64,000 bases of DNA from Ichthyophis bannanicus (Eukaryota; Chordata; Amphibia; Gymnophiona; Ichthyophiidae): positions 1,301,499,022-1,301,563,021 of the forward strand of contig CM066033.1 in the NCBI GenBank assembly GCA_033557465.1. Reading direction: 5' to 3'. Shown piece by piece: positions 45,070 through 56,841 of the stretch. How positions within the stretch are numbered: position 1 is the stretch's first letter; every line of letters begins with the position of its first letter. The notes under the pieces are model-generated. The model ran no database searches and was not told the DNA's origin. It saw only the letters and a list, made by a program, of their open reading frames with translations. The position numbers and the translations under genes are program-made.

Positions 45070-46505
45070 GGGCTGTCGCTGCAACGTGTGAGTTGTTTCT
45101 CTTCTCCCCCCTTGTGATGGCATCTCCAACATATTATTACCCGTTGTTCATTAGTTGGAACCTTATTGGGGGATTGTATAACTTGGTTACCACTTGTTTA
45201 GGGCTAATGATAGTGACTCTCGGAACAAGCAAATCCACTGAAAACCTCACAATAGAAGACCCTGCTCACCTGCACACCATCATATAATCCAAAATGATCA
45301 GTTTATATCTAGCTATGTATGCCGTACTTGCTCTCCTCCTGTTAACAACAGCACACAATACCCTCCCGCCCCAACCATACCCCCTTGAACCCGCCACATG
45401 TATCATCCAGCATACACTCCTCTCAACTGTTCACAGCAACACTCTTACAGATGCCTCATAACCATACCAACTCCCACCCATTCCCATACCATTCCCATCT
45501 CAACTGCCCCCCAAACAACAACACAGTTACTGCAATACACACTGATCAATGCCAGATCAGTGAGAAATCTATTACAGACCTACTCACAGAATACCACCTA
45601 GACATACTAGGCATTACTGAAGCATGGCTCTCATAAACAGATAATGCCCTCCTCAATCAACTTAAAGCAGAAGGCTACACACTATTCCACTGCCCATGAA
45701 ATAATCGGAGAGGAGGAGGGGTATTGCTAATAACCAAGACAAACCTCCATTTCGGCTCCCTCTATCATCCAGAAGCATTGACGAATTAGACTCAATCACA
45801 ATCATGAACAACCATCTGCCTCACCTACAGAATTCCCTCCTCCACCTCCAGACCTATCTGGCATAATAGATCACATCACTGAAAACTCCATTGCCAAGAA
45901 GGGCCTTCTTATCCTAGGAGACTTCAACCTCCCCTCCCTACCTACCAATGTGGCAGACACCTTCCTCTCAGTCATGGAATCAATGGACTTCACTCAAAAC
46001 GTAACATCCTCTACACACATCAAAGGCAACACCATGACCTAATCTTCTCCCAATCCATACCAGCCCCCCAAACACACTACAAACCTACCCAATTCCATGG
46101 TCTGACCACAGCCTCATCACTTTCTCTTTTCCCCTAAAATCCCCAATAATCCAGACTGAACAACAACTATCCACGCAACAGTTCAGATAATTTAACAAGG
46201 AAGCATCTTTGGAGTACACCACAACAAACAAAGATAGACACATCAGATACAACAATACTGAAAGACACCTGGAACAAAGTGCTTGGAGATGCAGCTAAAA
46301 TATCACCCAATCACCACAACCTAACCAAAAAACAGCACCCCCCCCAAAACATCTTGGTACTCCTGTTCTCTGCAACAACTAAAAAACAAAGACAACTAAA
46401 ATGGAAATGGCATAAAACCGCATAGATTGAAGACCGCAACAAATACCTAACACTACTTTAGAATTACCATACCACAGATAAGGCCAAGAAGGACTATCAC
46501 ACTAA
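45070..46505 (+). pseudogene. L2 ORF2 endonuclease region (interrupted copy)
   Basis: This is the 5' part of an L2-clade ORF2. The endonuclease starts at about 45538 with INARSVRN, then HLDILGITEAWLS (45598-45636), GGGVLLITKTNLHF near 45715, LGDFNLP near 45916, NTMT-DLIFSQS near 46030 and WSDHSLITF near 46100. Several frameshifts are present. The linker ends at 46505 where TWA element copy 2 is inserted, and the same L2 continues at 51067. The product would nick target DNA. The 5' boundary near 45070 is a guess. Confidence 0.7.
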
Positions 46506-47321
46506 GGGGCATGTTTACTAAAAAGTGCTAATTTGCGCGCCACAAAATAGCGCACTAAAAGCAGCACTTAAGTGCTCTTAAACGCCCCGCAAACGTGCGA
46601 TGAAGCCCCGCACACTTGCGCGTCACAGTAATGGGTGCCGCACAAGTACGGGCCCGCAAATGTCCGATAGAGGCGTGGAAAGGCTAACGGAGGGCGGAGG
46701 AAGGCCCCGGAGGGGCGGAGAGAAGGGGTTAATGGGCGGGGAAGGGGAGGGGAGAGGCGCCCCGCACATTATCGGTGCTGAATTTCCAAAAAAAATAGCG
46801 CAAGTGAATCACTCGCGGTAGAATGCATTTAAAGGGAAGAGAAACCATTTCCGTCAGCAATGTACAGCAAAACCGGGGAAACCTGCAAAACGTGAGCAGT
46901 GTGATACATGTGCACAGCCCAAAAGTGGAAATAAAAATAGAAAAGGACCACAACAAAAATTTTAAAAATAGGAAGTCAGCTGGGGAACAGTTATAGTAAT
47001 GGGCAAAACCAACAAACACACCCAGGAAAGCTCCAGCAAAAAGAAATGTTTTTTGGAAAGGTGTACGGAGCGGAGACTCTTCCAAAAACATTTCCTTTTT
47101 GTTGGAGCTTTCCTGGGAGTGTCTTCTATGGTTGCCCATTAATATCACTGTTGCCCAGTGTGGTGATATTGTGTCCCCCATTTGCCGTCGTCATTTCCGG
47201 GGTTTCTGTGCATGTTTGTCACCAGACAGGGTGCATGTGCCCACAGTAAAAATGCGTACAGCAGGGTTTGTGACTCCATCCTGCCAGGTTTACTACCTCC
47301 AGGGGCTGCACTGTCTCTGTG

Positions 47322-47389
47322 GCCATAGTGTGGTGCAGTGGACAGAGCCATTACCTCAAGGGCCAGAGGTTCAAATCCCAGCTGGGGCA
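47322..47389 (+). other. tRNA-like module a (copy 2)
   Basis: TGGTGCAGTGG at 47331-47341 and a perfect B box, GGTTCAAATCC, at 47368-47378. The spacing is shorter than in copy 1 because about ten bases are missing between the boxes. Confidence 0.65.
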
Positions 47390-47772
47390 CTTGCCAGCCC
47401 AGTCCCTATATTTTACCCACCACTAAACAAAGATAGCGCAGACACCCCTGTATTGCAGGGAACATAAGCATGGGGGAAACACCCATATTTTACCCAACAC
47501 CGCACACACACCACAACAATGGGCATTACCTACAGCCAAGTCCCCCAAATGCAGTCCCGTACTGCCACATTGCAATCAGGTCATCTTCTTTTTCTGAGAG
47601 AAGCTCATGCCAGCATGTTGGCGGAAGAGTACATGTGGTGCAGGGGGCAGTGGCTGCTAGCCACAGAAGACAGAGGCCTAGCCATGTGCAGGCTGGCACA
47701 GTCCACTGCAACAGACAGGCCCTGCCGGATCCACAGGCATGGACGTTCCAGGGAATCCAGCCAATCTGTGGC

Positions 47773-47847
47773 TACACAGTGGTGCAGTGCACACAGACAA
47801 TACATGCAAAAACAAAAGGTCACAGGTTCAAAGCCCAGCTGGGGCTA
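47773..47847 (+). other. tRNA-like module b (copy 2)
   Basis: TGGTGCAGTGC near 47780 and GGTTCAAAGCC at 47825-47835; almost identical to copy 1. Confidence 0.6.
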
Positions 47848-48631
47848 CCACCAATCCTGCCCACATATTTTTCCCACAACTACACAGTGATAGTAAGGAC
47901 AAACCTTTCGTGGCGAGGACATATGCAATGGTACTACGTCTACTTTTACCCCACTGAGCACAGACACCATGTACAGGGGCAGTACCTAGAGCACAATCTC
48001 CCAAATGCAGTCCTGGTGGGCCACACACCAGTCAGGTTCCATGCTGCCACTCATACAAATGCCTGTGCTGTATATCTATGCACCACCCCCATGGCATGTA
48101 GATGTAGCTCATGCATATTCATGAGGAACAGCAGGAAAACCCGAACAGTGTGATGGAAACCTGGACTGGAGTTGGGAATCTCTGCCGTAAAGCAGCAGCC
48201 AACAGGGCCAGACACACCCACACACACACCCACAGGCCCCATTGGCCAATGTCTTCTGGAGAGGCAGAACATTAGACCCTGCGTGCATCTCCCAATACTA
48301 GCACCTGCATACCTTAGCAATGTCACCCTACACCTGAGGTATACGGTACACAGCTCTGAGACGCTTGCTAGGAGTACTGGCAGATAGATATCCATACGTT
48401 ACGCACATACTGCTAGTTGACCCCATCCGAACAATCTGTTCGGTGTTTGCGGTGCGTGCTCCAGCCCTTGCCTCTGACGGTGTTTACCACCCTGGGGAGT
48501 GACCCCCGGCAGTACTGCGTAGCATATCCATGCCTTGCCGTGCCCAGCACCGGTTTGGTGGGCAAGGCTAATTACCTCCTCAATAGTAGCACCATGATGG
48601 CATAGGTGTGGAATTGTGTGTCTGTCTATAC

Positions 48632-48972
48632 CAGTGTTTCCCAACCCAGTCCTACGGGGCACACCGGCCAGTCAGGTTTTCGGGATATCCCTAATGACTA
48701 TGCATGAGATATATATGCATTAGAGATATCCTGCCAACCTGACTGGTTTGTGGCCCTCCAGGGCTGGATTTGGAGACCCCTGCCTTACACCTCTGTCATT
48801 TAAGATTGTGAGTGGGCAAGGTGCAGATGTCCTAGACATCGAAAGGGTATATAGAATGTGACACATTCCTCCTCGATTCTCACCACCACCAAAATATTGT
48901 CTATTAGACAACTTTTATACCCTTTCGATGTCTAGGACATCTGCACCTTGCCCACTCACTTGGGAAACACTG
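48632..48972. mobile_element. hAT MITE nested in TWA copy 2, 341 bp
   Basis: It is flanked by GTCTATAC on both sides (48624-48631 and 48973-48980). The termini are CAGTGTTTCCCAA and TTGGGAAACACTG. Copies 1 (near 17370) and 3 (near 58979) have a single GTCTATAC there, so the empty site is seen directly. The interior carries MITE arms (TCAGGTTTTCGGGATATCCC) and a separate large palindrome with arms at about 48809-48858 and 48911-48959. Confidence 0.95.
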
Positions 48973-50082
48973 GTCTATACAGTGGGTGTTGGCTGCAAGC
49001 CCCTTCCACAGCCCACACTGCCAACACTGTTGCCAGTATTGGCCTGCCAATGTGCATAATGAGTAGCAAGGGACCATGGGTATATCTCAGACAGAGTGGA
49101 CTGACCAGGATGCAGCTGCACAGGGCATAGGGCACTGGCAGGGGCATGGTAGTGCCCGGCCACCACCTACACAGACAGGGTGTCCTCTTTATGTGCTGCA
49201 GGGAGATCACTCTCACCCTGAGTGTGCAGTGATGGCAGCATGGCTAGGTACCCCCATAGTGCTATATTGTGATTCTCCCATGTGATATGTATGGGTGTCC
49301 TGTGGGGGCCTCTTCATGGACTTATCTGCCTGTGTGTGCTTCCACCCCAGTTGTGGGTGCATGCATGTCCATCAGGACCAGCCAGCAGACTGTTCACAGC
49401 TGGTATGTGTTGTGATGGAGTGCCTTGCAGGGTGCAGTGGCTGATGGCTTGCTGCAGGTGAATATCAGATGGTGGTGGGGTGCAACTGTGAATATCCAGG
49501 CCTAATGCCTGTCTGATCTTGTGTTATGGATGTGTGTGGAGCTGCTTGGACTGCCCTGTAGGGTGTCTGTTCCCTAGCAGGACTGGGGTTGATGGTCCAC
49601 TGTGCTGTGCTGGGGGTGGAATCTGTTTTATCCACCTGGGGTCTGCAGGGGGCCCACTAACCGAGCCAGACAGAAATCTCCAAAATGTTTATGCAGCACC
49701 TACCTATTCCACAGGTTATTGCTGCTTTGGAGCTCTGTCATTGCTGCATTCAGCCATGCCTGGTGTTGTGGACCTGGTCCTGGGCGCAACATCTCACACT
49801 CAGGGTGAGCACAGTAACCGCACAATGTGATGGTGTTTAGCTACTCTTTGCCGTTTGTCCACCCACTCAGGACACCCTACCAGGCCGAGGTGCTGTGTGG
49901 GTGCACACGGACACTTCCCCCTACCAGGCCGGGGAGCTTTAGGGGTGCATTTCCCATCCTGTGTTCAATCGTGGACAGCTGATTTGCATGTGCAGTGCAT
50001 CATGGGTACGGGTGGTTCCCAACAGCAGACTGTCAGTGAGGTGACGTACAGGCTATCTGCAGCCAGCCAGGGGCTGCTTACA

Positions 50083-50160
50083 GCTATAGAGCTGTAGCCC
50101 AATGGTTACGTCACTGCCTGTGCAGCCAGATGTCATGGGTTCAAACCCACAGTGGGGTTC
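50083..50160 (+). other. tRNA-like module c (copy 2)
   Basis: Perfect A box TAGCCCAATGG (50095-50105) and B box GGTTCAAACCC (50138-50148). Confidence 0.7.
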
Positions 50161-50532
50161 TGTGATAGGGGTGTCCAAAGAGTTATTTTAATTTACTGTA
50201 CATATGTTGCTGCCAGCAATAACACCCTCAGCGTACTGTACCCATAAGGTGCCTCTGAGGGTGCTTTATGGGGCGCCCTATAGGGCACGTTACGGTTGCC
50301 AGCCATATAGGGTGCACTATACATTATCCTGTGTCGCAACATACATGCTGCCCTATAGGGGACATTCTAGGGTGCCTTGGCGGACGGTGCACTGTAACAT
50401 GTGCCTTATGGGCCACCTTATATTAATATGCTGTGAGAGTGCGTTTGCTAGTAGTTATCACAAAATAAAATTAAAAAGCCTCCTACAGCACTCCACAACA
50501 TATAACATACTGCCTCAGCTAGCCTTTTTCAC

Positions 50533-50610
50533 TGGCCAGTGTGAGGGATTGAACCCCTGGTCCCTGCACCATTGCTCAGTGTCTTCACCATTGTGCTGTG
50601 GCTCTGGTCC
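50533..50610 (-). other. tRNA-like module d (copy 2)
   Basis: Minus-strand A-box-like CAGCACAATGG (50588-50598) and a perfect B box, GGTTCAATCCC (50545-50555). Confidence 0.65.
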
Positions 50611-50830
50611 TGTGTTTATGCAGCAGCGCGCAGCCTTGTAGCCATCAGCGCGCCGTCTTGTGGCGCACAAAATTAACAGCGCGCCGCCATCTGCCGCCCA
50701 CAATGAACAGTGCGCCGCCTCATGCCGTATAAAAAAAGAGTGCGCCGCCTTCTGCCGCCCATAATCAATATGCCTCCTACACCACTTTTGCCCATAAAAG
50801 TTGATGCTTCAGCTGGTCTTTTTTGTTGAG

Positions 50831-50902
50831 CGCAATGGGGGTTTGAACCCATGGCCCCTGCACCATAGGTCAGTGTCTTCACCATTGTACTATGGCTCTG
50901 TT
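50831..50902 (-). other. tRNA-like module f (copy 2)
   Basis: Minus-strand TAGTACAATGG near 50883-50893 and GGTTCAAACCC near 50840-50850; both boxes are good. Confidence 0.65.
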
Positions 50903-51066
50903 GTTTGGCTATGCAGCATCGCCCCACTTAGCCTTCCCACGCGCTAATGTGGGCCCCGCACATTAGCGCGACGCACACACGTAAGGTCGGGTTTTTTTCT
51001 TTTTTCTGCCTGAACCGCCCACTCCTTATATGGCACAGCAACGGAGTTTAGTAAACATACCCCTAA

Positions 51067-52559
51067 GATCATCAATACCTCTATCAATCGCCCACGAGAA
51101 CTATTTGATATATAGTCAAGTGCCTCACACAAACGCCCATCAACCACAACCAAACTCTGGCTGTCAACCACTAACAACTAGTTGCTCACTACAAGCAGCT
51201 ACACCCCCACCAAGATCTCACTACCTCCTTTCCCACCACCATTCCACTTGACCTCACCTACTGGTCATCCTTTCAAAAGATCACTAACAAAAAGATCAAA
51301 AATATTCTAACAATGCTTAACACCTCCACCTCACCACTTGACCCATGCCCAGCTAACTGGATTAAAACTTCAAAGATAGAACTCAGTCCATTCCTCATCA
51401 CAGTAACAAACGAAACTCTACAACAAGGAATAATGACAAACTGTCTCAAGCATTCCTCAGTCCGTCCCACCTTAAAGAAGCCAAGCCTCGATCCTTCAGA
51501 CCCCGCATCCTACAGACCCATCACCAGTCTCCCCTTCCTAGCAAAAGTCACTGAGAAATCCATACAACTTCAGCTTCAAGACCACATTGATGAGAACTGT
51601 TTACTTGATCCACAACAACACGGTTTCCGCCCACTGCATGGAGTGGAAACTAATGACGTCACTTATCAACACTCTAACCCAAGGAAAACAAGACCGCTCA
51701 CAAACCTACCTAATGATATTCCTGGACATCTCCGCAGCATTCGATACAGTCAACTATGGCATGCTCCTCCAACACTTGCAGTCATATGGCATCCAAGATA
51801 CTGTTTTCAAATGGTTTCAGTCCTATCTCACTAACTGACACCAACAGATAAAACTGGGCAGAGCATCTCCAAACTATACCAACAAAACACAAGGTGTACC
51901 TCAAGGTTCCACACTCTCTGCACCTCTCTTCAACCTATATCTCCAACCCATCTGCTCGATCATTAAAAACCACAAGATCCACTTCTACATATATGCCGAT
52001 GACATCATGCTATATTGTCCACTACACACTAAACAACTATGACACACACAAATTCAGGACTGGTTCAAAGACACCTCAAACTAGCTCATGGCAAACAACC
52101 TATCAATAAATTACAAAAAGACAGAAGCTATGTTCATTACAAGGGACTTCTCATTCACCCCACCAACCACAATCACACTAAACAACACCCAGATGTTAGA
52201 CAAGAGCTAAAATATCTAGGGATAACTCTTGACCAACAACTCTCCTTCAAAACTCATGTAACAAAAACAGCCAACAGAATCTACTTCAAAACTAAGACCC
52301 TGCAATGACTCCATCCCCTCCTTGAACCGGAAGACTTTTGCTCAGCACTCCAAGCCCTCACCCTCCCTCATGCTGACTACTGCAACAGTATCTACCAGGG
52401 TCTACCACAGGCCACCCTCCCCTCCTCCAATCTGCTTCACACAGCTGCATGTACAACCAGAGTGCCGCTAAACATGACCACATTACCCCCTCCTAAAACA
52501 GCTCCACTGGATGCCCTTCCCTAGCAGAATTAAATGCAAGACCTTGCTCCTAACACACA
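51067..52559 (+). pseudogene. L2 ORF2 reverse transcriptase (interrupted copy)
   Basis: This continues the L2 from 46505. The RT shows RPTLKKPSLDPSDPASYRPI (51463-51522), FLAKVTEKSIQLQLQDHI, DPQQHGFRP (51607-51634), then after a frameshift FLDISAAFDTVN (51719-51753). TQGVPQGSTLS follows near 51890 and an intact YADD box near 51991. The thumb includes KYLGITLDQQLSFKTH (about 52211-52258) and DYCNSIY near 52377. The frame is broken at several points. It is cut at 52559 by the DIRS element and resumes at 62427. Confidence 0.8.
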
Positions 52560-52750
52560 GCACAGTTACTTACCTGTAACAGGTGATCTCTGGGAACAGC
52601 AGGAATTAGTCCTCACATATGGGTACGTCGGAACCGACGGAGCCTGCGCGGGAAAGCTCCCCAGCTTCCTAGAATGGAAGCTTTTGGGACCTCCCACTGC
52701 ACATGCGCGCTGCCTTCCCGCCTTCCTGAACAGCTCTCCTCAGTTTCGAG
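52560..52750 (+). repeat. DIRS inverted terminal repeat, 3' side
   Basis: From about 52583 inward it is the near-perfect reverse complement of 62250-62426 (for example TACGTCGGAACCGACGGAGC here). The outermost 24 bases (ACAGTTACTTACCTGTAACA and flanks) extend beyond the other repeat. It contains the internal hairpin TTACCTGTAA. Confidence 0.9.
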
Positions 52751-52830
52751 TTTATAGCTGAGACAATAGAGAGAGGACAGGAAGACAGATAGATAGAAGA
52801 TACAACTCCTAGGGGAGGTGGGTGGGTTGT

Positions 52831-52925
52831 GAGGACTAATTCCTGCTGTTCCCAGAGATCACCTGTTACAGGTAAGTAACTGTGCTATCTCCAGGAACAA
52901 GCAGGAATAAGTCCTCACATATGGG
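52831..52925 (+). repeat. DIRS internal complementary region (circle-junction copy)
   Basis: Bases 52831-52885 are the reverse complement of the left end (52560-52614). Bases 52886-52925 are the reverse complement of the right end (62387-62426). The two parts meet at 52885/52886, exactly as the element's two ends would be joined in a circle. In the DIRS replication model this region templates completion of the terminal repeats. Confidence 0.92.
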
Positions 52926-53119
52926 GACTCCCTAGCTGAGATGCCTGGGAGATCCCCCTCCAAGGGTTCGCCATCTTCGTATGGATCTCAGGCATCCATC
53001 CTGGGAAGGTGGGCAGGAGTTGTCTAAGAATGGAACAGGTGTTTGAGGACAGCCTGGCCAAACAAGGCATCCCGGCGGGAGTCCTTGTCCAAACAGTAAT
53101 GGGCTGTAAAGGTATGAAC

Positions 53120-54925
53120 CTAGGCCCAGGTAGCGGCTCGACAGATCTGATCAATGGAAACAGAGTGCAGATGAGCCATAGAAGTTGCCATGGCTCTCAC
53201 ATTGTGAGCTGTGACATGGCCTTCCAGAGAAATGTTTTTACTCTGGTAAGCAAAGGAAATACACTGAGCAATCCAATTGGAAAGTGTACGCTTGGAGACT
53301 GGAAGTCCCAAATGTGAAGGATCAAAAGCCACGAAAAGTTGAGAAGACTTTCGATGTGGCTGAGTCCTATTAAGGTTAAAGGCTAGAGCTCTTTTACAAT
53401 CCAGAGTATGAAGGTTCCTCTCTGCACTGGATGCATGAGGAGCCGGAAAAAAACCCGGTAGATATACCTCTTGATTAAGATGAAAAGGCGAGACCACTTT
53501 GGGCATAAAGTGGGGATTCGTCCTAAGGACCACCTTGTCATGATGAAATCTTGTATAAGGTGGATTAGCCACTAGAGCCTGCAGTTCGCTGATGCGGCGA
53601 GCGGAAGTGACTGCAATTAGGAATAGTACCTTCCAGGAAAGAAATTTCAAGGAGGTAGAAAATAACGGCTCAAAAGGTGGCTTCATAAGCTGACCAAGCA
53701 CTAGATTCAAATCCCATGCGACCGGGGGGGGTCTGATGGGAGGTTTAGTGAGAGTCAGGCCTCTCATGAATCTTGCAACAAGAGGATGAGAGGAGATAGG
53801 TTGTCCATTTATAGGTTTCAGGGATGCTGAAATAGCACTTAAATGGACTCTTACAGAATTCGTCTTAAGGCCTGCATTGGAAAGATGCAGGAGATAGTCT
53901 AAGAGGGAATTCAAAGGAAGTGCCAGAGGGTCAAGGCCCTGCTGAGCACACCAAATGGAAAAACGTTTCCATTTGAAAGCATAAGACCGCCTCGTGGAAG
54001 GTTTCCTAGAGGCATGAAGGATATCTTTCACAGGTTGAGAAAGATTAAAGTCTTGAAGACTTAAGCCTTCAGTAACCAAGCTCGGAGATGTAGGGATTTG
54101 GGGTTTGGGTGCCACAAAGTCCCCTCCTCCTGAGACAGAAGGTCTGGTGCAGCTCCTAAGTCCAGGGAGGATCCCTGGGAGAGCTGTAGAAGCAGAGGGA
54201 ACCACACTTGGCGTGGCCAGCGTGGAGCTATGAGGATCATAGAGCCGTGATCTCTCTGGAGTTTGAACAGAGTCTTGGGAATCAGCGGAATGGGTGGAAA
54301 GGCATATAGGAACGCCTGACCCCAATGGAGGAGAAAGGCGTCCGTGGCCTGAGCTTCCTGACACGGAGTCCTGGAACAGAACCGGGGAAGTTTGGCATTC
54401 CACGGACTTGCAAAGAGGTCTATGTCCGGGGTCCCCCATTCCTGAAAGATTCTGCTTATCTGGTCCACGTGTAGGGACCACTCGTGTGGCAGCAGAACTC
54501 GACTGAGCCTGTCTGCTCGAGAGTTTTGAACTCCTGGAAGATACACTGCTAGCAGATGAATTTGGTGCTCTCTGGCGAAGGCCCATAATCTGAGAGCTTC
54601 GTTGCAAAGCGACAGAGAGCCCGTCCCTCCTTGTTTGTTTATGTAAAACATGGCCACCTGATTGTCTGTCTGAACCAGGACAGTCAGGTTGGCAAGGAGG
54701 GTATAGAAGACCTTGAGGGCAAGGTAAATTGCTCGCAGTTCCAGGAGGTTGATATGAAGGGTGGACTCCTGTGGAGACCAAGTGCCCTGAGTGGAGAGAG
54801 TTAGCAGATGGGCTCCCCACCCCAATTGGGAGGCATCTGTTGTGAGGGTTGCTTGGGGTAGCAAGGGCTGAAAGGGAGCCCCCAACAACAGATTCTTGGT
54901 GGATATCCACCAATGGAGGGACCAA
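53120..54925 (-). pseudogene. DIRS tyrosine recombinase (stop before catalytic Tyr)
   Basis: The enzyme would integrate the circular DNA intermediate. The minus-strand frame is open from 54925 to a TAG at 53122-53120 (601 codons), but its first 250 or so codons overlap RNase H in another frame. The recombinase proper starts near 54160. The N-terminal core has STRRSYAFKWKRFSIWCAQQ. The catalytic domain has SARRISELQAL (Arg at residue 444) and TAHNVRA (HxxR, residues 574-577), then AATW. The TAG follows one Ala codon later. Downstream, in frame, VHTFTAHY places a Tyr (53098-53096) where the nucleophile is expected, so the stop removes it. Overlapping RT/RNase H and recombinase frames are normal for DIRS elements. 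Confidence 0.85.
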
Positions 54926-55000
54926 GACAGACGGTTTGAGGTTTGTATTTGGTCTGAGAGTGCTCCGACGCCTGAGTCCACTGGGTGGCCAGGGTCCATT
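54061..55000 (-). pseudogene. DIRS RNase H and methyltransferase-like domain
   Basis: A single minus-strand frame of 312 codons (54061-54999). The RNase H has TTDASQLGWGAHL, ELRAIYLAL, QTDNQVAMFYINKQGG and SRADRLSR, which supply the four acidic positions. A second domain follows with GTPDIDLFASPWNAKLPRF, DAFLLHWGQAFLYAFPP and LIAPRWPRQVWF. This is the arrangement of the DAM-like methyltransferase region found in DIRS-type elements. The frame ends at 54061, overlapping the recombinase frame. It is out of frame with the RT upstream, because of two indels between about 55070 and 54965. Confidence 0.8.
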
Positions 55001-56113
55001 GAGCTGCTCTCATATGAAGACGAGCATAGGGCACCACATGTACTGTGGAGGCCATATGGCCCAGGAGGCGTAGCATTTCCTGGCTGTCAAGTGAGTACTG
55101 GACTGGGCTTGGGAGGCCAAGCTCAGCAGACGCTGACCCCGAACCAGTGGAAGGTAGGCTCTTGCAGTGGTGGTGTCCAACTGGGCCCCTATGAATTCTA
55201 GAGACTGAGTAGGGCTGAGTTGAGACTTGGGAAGGTTTACCACCAGTCCCAGATACTGCAGAAGGCTCCTTGTGCGGTCTAGGGAAATCTGGGCCTGCGA
55301 CTGAGTTGGAGCTCGAATGAGCCAGTCGTCCAGATATGGGAATACGAAAATCCCCATGCTTCTGAGAAATGCGGCTACGACTGCCATGCATTTGGTAAAG
55401 ACTCTTGGGGCAGAGGCGAGACCGAAGGGAAGTACTCTGTATTGGTAATGACTTCCCCTGAACAGAAAGCGAAGATATTTTCTGTGGGATGGATGGATGA
55501 GTAGATGTGTATACGCATCCTGCAGGTCTAGAGAACAAAGCCAGTCCTGACTCTGAAGGTATGGAAGGAGAATGCCCAAAGAGAGCATTTTGAATTTCTC
55601 CTTGTACAGAAATTTGTTCAATTCTCTCAGATCTAGGATTGGTCTGAATCCCCCTGTCTTCTTTGGAATGAGAAAATAGGGGGAGTAGAAACCTGACCCT
55701 TGTTGATGAAGAGGAACCTCTTCTATGGCCCCTTGGGCAAGCAGAGAAGAGATCTCCCGACCCAACAGGGCTAGGAGAGGAGATGGAGAATTGAAGGGTC
55801 TCACCATGTGATGAGGAGGAAGGTTGGAGAAATGAAGTTTGTAACCCTCTCGGATGATAGAGAGGGTCCATTGCTCTGTTGTGATTTGTTCCCATCTGGG
55901 AGCAAAGTGAGCTAACCTTCCAGGTATGGTGAGAGGTTCTGGTTGGTCCAGAACCAGGAATGGCAAGTTCTCTAGGGGCAAGTCAAAACCCCTGAGGGGG
56001 TGGAGCCTGTTGAGCTGTAGTAGCTGCTGCAGGCTTTGCTCTTGCTTGTTTCGTTTGCTGACGTTTAGCCGCAAAACGAGGTTGAGAAGATTGCTGGCCA
56101 GTATTGGAAGCAT
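54965..56113 (-). pseudogene. DIRS reverse transcriptase
   Basis: The minus-strand frame 56113-55010 carries the RT: FLIPKKTGGFRPILDLRELN (fingers), CSLDLQDAYTHLLIHPSHRK (palm, first catalytic Asp), LPFGLASAPRVFTKCM, then the FPYLDDWLIRA catalytic box and the LVVNLPKSQLSPTQSLEFIG thumb. At about 55070 the conserved sequence switches to another frame (GHMASTVHVVPYARLHMR), and near 54965 it switches again into the RNase H frame. Two indels therefore split what should be one RT-RNase H polyprotein. It overlaps the end of gag by about 130 bases in a different frame. Confidence 0.88.
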
Positions 56114-56841
56114 ATCTGGCCTTCTTATAATAAGGCCTCTTGAAAGACTTCTTCTTAGTGGGAGTAGAAGTGGACTTAGAAAGTCTCTCTAAGGTGGCAT
56201 TTTCAGCGTCCATTTGAGTGGCTTTAACTTGCCACTCTGCACCGAATAAGTTCTCACCTGTACAGGGCAGATTCCGTAAGCCATCTAGAACCCAGGGTTC
56301 CAGATCAGAAGCCTGGAGCCAAGCCAGACGTCTGGCTGCAATAGCAATGCCAGAAGCTCTGCTGGCTCCCTCGAAGGAATCAAAGGCAGCTCTGTTGGAG
56401 AACTTAGAAACATCTGAAAGTTGTTTCACTACAGAAAGGAAGTCCTCCTGTTTATCCTCAGGGATAAAGGGGGCAAAATGCCGCACTTTCTTGGCAAGTT
56501 CCCCTAGGAACATGCCCATATAGAGGCTGTAGGAATTAATCCTGGCTATAAGCATACTAGCCTGGAAGATTTTCCTACCAAAAGAGTCCAGTGTCTTACA
56601 TTCCCTTCCTGGAGGTGTAGAAGAGTGCCTTTTAGTACTCTTGATCTTTTTCATTGCAGACTTTACCACAATGGAGTGGTGAGGCAATTGAGTTTTCTGA
56701 AAACCAGGAGAAGGAGGGACCCGATACATGGTGTCCAACCTACGGGAATAAGGAGACAGAGTTAAAGGGTTCTCCCAAAAATCCATCAATTGTTCCTGAA
56801 GGATTTCATGGATAGGCAGGGTAACTGCTTCTTTAGGAGAC
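55983..56841 (-). pseudogene. DIRS gag-like ORF1, C-terminal part
   Basis: This continues the gag frame after TWA copy 3. It begins SPKEAVTLPIHEILQEQLMD and includes SRRLDTMYRVPPSPGF, the SFGRKIFQASMLIARINSY block and a basic end (KKKSFKRPYYKKARYASNTG, then Gln/Ala-rich AAATTAQQAPPPQGF). The basic tail suggests nucleic-acid binding. Across the insertion the frame reads ...DILGYSK|SPKEAV... without loss, so before the insertion gag was a single frame of about 600 codons. A local gag-like role is inferred from position. Confidence 0.85.

Larger units (their letters stand above)
46503..51066 (+). mobile_element. Large TWA (PIF/Harbinger-like) element, copy 2
   Basis: The element proper spans 46506-51063, with TAA duplications at 46503-46505 and 51064-51066. 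The termini match copy 1 (GGGGCATGTTTACTAAA; right end with one change, CATACCCC). It is clearly the closest relative of copy 1 along its whole length. It carries a 341-bp hAT insertion (48632-48972) absent from the other copies, five tRNA-like modules and a short, unexpanded 31-bp repeat region. It has no transposase; the frame at 47470-48153 is not kept in copy 3. It interrupts the L2 linker. Confidence 0.9.

Noticed and set aside
47470..48153. 227-codon frame in TWA copy 2 as a possible transposase
   Set aside because: The equivalent region in copy 1 is shorter and in copy 3 the frame is broken; no DDE or DNA-binding motif is visible.
55926..56523. Plus-strand frames opposite DIRS gag and RT
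   Set aside because: Antisense shadows; the conserved motifs are on the minus strand.
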